DNA of 7,100 bases, taken from positions 7,207-14,306 of the forward strand of contig JAHELO010000006.1 of NCBI GenBank assembly GCA_024644145.1, read 5' to 3'. This document shows, piece by piece, positions 4,991 to 7,100 of the stretch (its first letter is position 1; each line of letters opens with the position of its first letter). The position numbers and the translations under genes are program-made. The notes below the pieces were generated by a model. The model had not been told where the DNA came from. It worked only from the letters and a program-made list of their open reading frames with translations, and did not search any database. This DNA is from Christiangramia sp. Its GTDB lineage: Bacteria > Bacteroidota > Bacteroidia > Flavobacteriales > Flavobacteriaceae.

Positions 4991-7081
4991 TTACATTTCA
5001 GCTGTGTTGGCAATTTCTTCTTTTTCATTCATCTTTTTAGCTTCCTTTTTTTTCGTCAAAAAGCTGTAATCTTTAGCATAAGTCATCATCTGCTTCTCAA
5101 AAGATTCCGGCTGAGTCACTTTAATTGCAGTAATCTCTCCATTCTTATCCATTTCAGGAACCAGAACAGGATTAATGAATCCGCTATAGGGAGCCGACTT
5201 GAATTTAGCATTTCTATCAAGAACCTCTTTATGCAATTCCTGATCTACCTTTACCCCGTAGGTTTCCACAAGGTTCTTAGCCGCCTTAAAATCACCTTCA
5301 GATTTAATTCTCTGGGTTTCTTTCAAGAGCTCACCAAACAACTCACGTAACTTCTTATAATCTTTAATATCATAATAAGTCTTCCCGTCTTTTTCCACTT
5401 TTTCAATCACACCGTCTTTCTTGCCTTTTTCATAAACCCATGCACTTACCCACTGACGGTTTCTCATGTGAGCCTCTTCAACATCATCGCCCAATTCCAG
5501 TCTCACCAATTGAGTAACCAATCCGTTACGGATGTAATTATTATAAGCCGTTTTTCCAAGCTCTTCATGATTATCTGTAAGTCCAAGCTCCTCTAGTTTT
5601 GGATCCATCAGGTAGTATAGACCAACAAGATCTGCACGACCTTCTTCCAAAGTAGACGCATAGTTCTTCAAAGTTTCCTTGGTCTCGCCTACTCCCGGAT
5701 TCAGTTGGCCAGAGGCATGACCCACTACTTCATGAAGTGCCGTATGCAATTTGCTTGCCTGAGCTCCATATTTTTCTGAAAGTGCGATCTCCTCTTCGTC
5801 ATGTGCAAATTCTTTCAGTTTATCTGAACCACCCGCATTTTCATACGCCTGAATTATATTCCCTAAAGAAACAGACTTACTTCCGTGGGTTTTTCTTATC
5901 CAGCTGGAGTTGGGAAGATTCACACCAATTGGGGTACTAGGAGATGCATCTCCTGCTTCGCCGGCTACGATTACCGTTTTATAGGTAACACCAACCACAG
6001 AATCTTTTTTATGCTCATCCATAAGTGGTGAATTATCTTCAAACCACTGAACGTTTTCTTCCAGAACGCTCATTTTCTTAGACATATCAAAATCCTTGAT
6101 CTGCACGATGCTCTCGTAAGAACCTCTGTAACCCTTAGGATCATTATAAACCTCAATAAATGAGTTGATATAATCTATATTTCCTTCAGTAGCTTTAACC
6201 CAGGCCACATTGTAATCGTCCCAGGTTTTAAGGTCTCCGGTCTTATAATAATCTATTAATAAGCCCAATGCCTCTGCCTGCTTTTCGTTTTCAGCCACAG
6301 TTTTAGCCTTTTCAAGCCATTTTACGATCTCGTCTATAGCCTCACCGTATAGTCCACCGCTCTTATAAACCTTCTCTACAAGCTTTCCGTTCTCCTTCAC
6401 CAGTTTAGAATTTAAACCATAGGCAAGTGGTTTCTCCGGGTCTGGAGATTTCATTTTCGCGTAAAAAGCATCCACTTCTTCAGCGGTAACATCTTCCCCG
6501 TACAGGTTCACTGCTGAACCTTTTATAAGGCCTTCAGCCTCATTAAGGTTAACTTTTTTGGCATCTTTATCATTAAAGATCACCTCATATGCTTCACCAG
6601 TAAGGTCTGTATTGGTCTCTTTTAATAAGGTATCAAAATACTCTTTACTGAAACCAGGTTTTAATTTAGCATTCGAGTAGTGATGGTGGATACCGTTGCT
6701 AAACCACACTCTTTTCAGGTAAGTTTCAAAAGCTTCCCAGTCTTCAGAAGAAGTATCACCAGAATAGTTAGCATAAATATTTTCCAGAGCCTCACGAATT
6801 GTTAGATTGTGACGGTAATTCTGATCCCAGATAATATCACGTCCAGCAAGGCCTGCCTGGGTAAGGTAATATACCAGTTTTTGCTCTTTAAGGCTTAGGT
6901 TTTCCCAACCCGGGATTTGATAACGCAGGATTTTTAGATCTGCGAATTCATCTGCCTTAAAATTAAAATTTTCCTGTTCAGTTCTTTCTGTCTGGGCTAT
7001 GTCTGCATCTCTCTTATCCTGGTCACAGGATACAAAGAAAAGTGCCGTAGCCAAAAGACAGGTACTTAATATTTTGTTCAT
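4991..7081 (-). CDS. Peptidase family M49 (dipeptidyl-peptidase III-like) lipoprotein
   Basis: A complete protein of 696 residues, close to the ~675-740 usual for dipeptidyl-peptidase III. The family cleaves dipeptides from the N-terminus of short peptides using one zinc ion. The M49 signature HExxGH is at 450-455 (HEVVGH: zinc ligands His450 and His455, catalytic Glu451), followed by ASGQLNPGVG. The second motif, EEGRAD at 479-484, gives the third ligand Glu480. The 24-residue gap between motifs fits the compact bacterial form rather than the longer eukaryotic one. The conserved HMRNRQ block is at 538-543. The N-terminus is a lipoprotein signal (hydrophobic 4-16, FVSC with Cys19), so the enzyme is probably anchored in the periplasm or outer membrane. 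The last 20 residues are strongly charged. Such proteins are sometimes misannotated as dihydrofolate reductase. Only 19 bases precede the ATG in the window and show no promoter. Confidence 0.92.
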   Translation of the reverse strand: MNKILSTCLLATALFFVSCDQDKRDADIAQTERTEQENFNFKADEFADLKILRYQIPGWENLSLKEQKLVYYLTQAGLAGRDIIWDQNYRHNLTIREALENIYANYSGDTSSEDWEAFETYLKRVWFSNGIHHHYSNAKLKPGFSKEYFDTLLKETNTDLTGEAYEVIFNDKDAKKVNLNEAEGLIKGSAVNLYGEDVTAEEVDAFYAKMKSPDPEKPLAYGLNSKLVKENGKLVEKVYKSGGLYGEAIDEIVKWLEKAKTVAENEKQAEALGLLIDYYKTGDLKTWDDYNVAWVKATEGNIDYINSFIEVYNDPKGYRGSYESIVQIKDFDMSKKMSVLEENVQWFEDNSPLMDEHKKDSVVGVTYKTVIVAGEAGDASPSTPIGVNLPNSSWIRKTHGSKSVSLGNIIQAYENAGGSDKLKEFAHDEEEIALSEKYGAQASKLHTALHEVVGHASGQLNPGVGETKETLKNYASTLEEGRADLVGLYYLMDPKLEELGLTDNHEELGKTAYNNYIRNGLVTQLVRLELGDDVEEAHMRNRQWVSAWVYEKGKKDGVIEKVEKDGKTYYDIKDYKKLRELFGELLKETQRIKSEGDFKAAKNLVETYGVKVDQELHKEVLDRNAKFKSAPYSGFINPVLVPEMDKNGEITAIKVTQPESFEKQMMTYAKDYSFLTKKKEAKKMNEKEEIANTAEM

Positions 7082-7100
7082 ATTTTTAAAAAATTTGAGG

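Noticed and set aside
1..7100. A defence island, CRISPR array, mobile element or RNA gene
   Set aside because: No regularly spaced repeats, transposase or integrase, tRNA-like cloverleaf, rRNA segment or phage gene was seen on either strand, and gene order and composition look uniform.

Overview
The window looks like chromosomal DNA from a marine-type flavobacterium (phylum Bacteroidota), probably near Gramella/Christiangramia or a relative. Four things point there: the DNA is AT-rich; perfect or near-perfect Bacteroidota -7 boxes (TAnnTTTG) lie just upstream of the genes while Shine-Dalgarno sequences are absent or misplaced; the exported proteins have the expected signals (Sec cleavage before Gln, a short Ser-Cys lipobox); and the gene families are typical of that group. 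The genus is an inference from these features, not a database match.

Layout. Five genes run on the plus strand. (1) The C-terminal 300 residues of a MutS-family ATPase, cut by the left edge (2-904). (2) A YdjM/DUF457-type membrane 'metal-dependent hydrolase' (966-1970). (3) An exported DUF885 protein with a zinc-peptidase-like HEAVPGHH motif (1995-3707). (4) A PhnA-type zinc-ribbon protein (3822-4400). (5) A small VF530-family (DUF2132) DNA-binding protein (4592-4810). A sixth gene converges on them from the right: a lipoprotein of peptidase family M49 (dipeptidyl-peptidase III-like), complete on the minus strand (7081-4991). Its strong intrinsic terminator is at 4936-4968.

Regulation. Genes 1-3 are close together (gaps of 61 and 24 bases) and could be partly co-transcribed, but genes 2, 4 and 5 each have their own perfect -7 box and gene 3 has a near match. 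The box for gene 2 is so close to its ATG that the mRNA would be nearly leaderless. Gene 5 instead has a leader of about 58 bases with a perfect 7-bp hairpin, and several short repeats flank its promoter.

Functional picture. This looks like ordinary housekeeping or accessory chromosome, not a defence island or mobile element. Two unrelated exported zinc peptidases suggest peptide scavenging in the periplasm or cell envelope, but nothing shows the genes act as one pathway. I found no tRNA, rRNA, CRISPR array, insertion sequence or attachment site, and no convincing new multi-gene system. The most unusual signals are regulatory: the leaderless arrangement and the structured region between genes 4 and 5.
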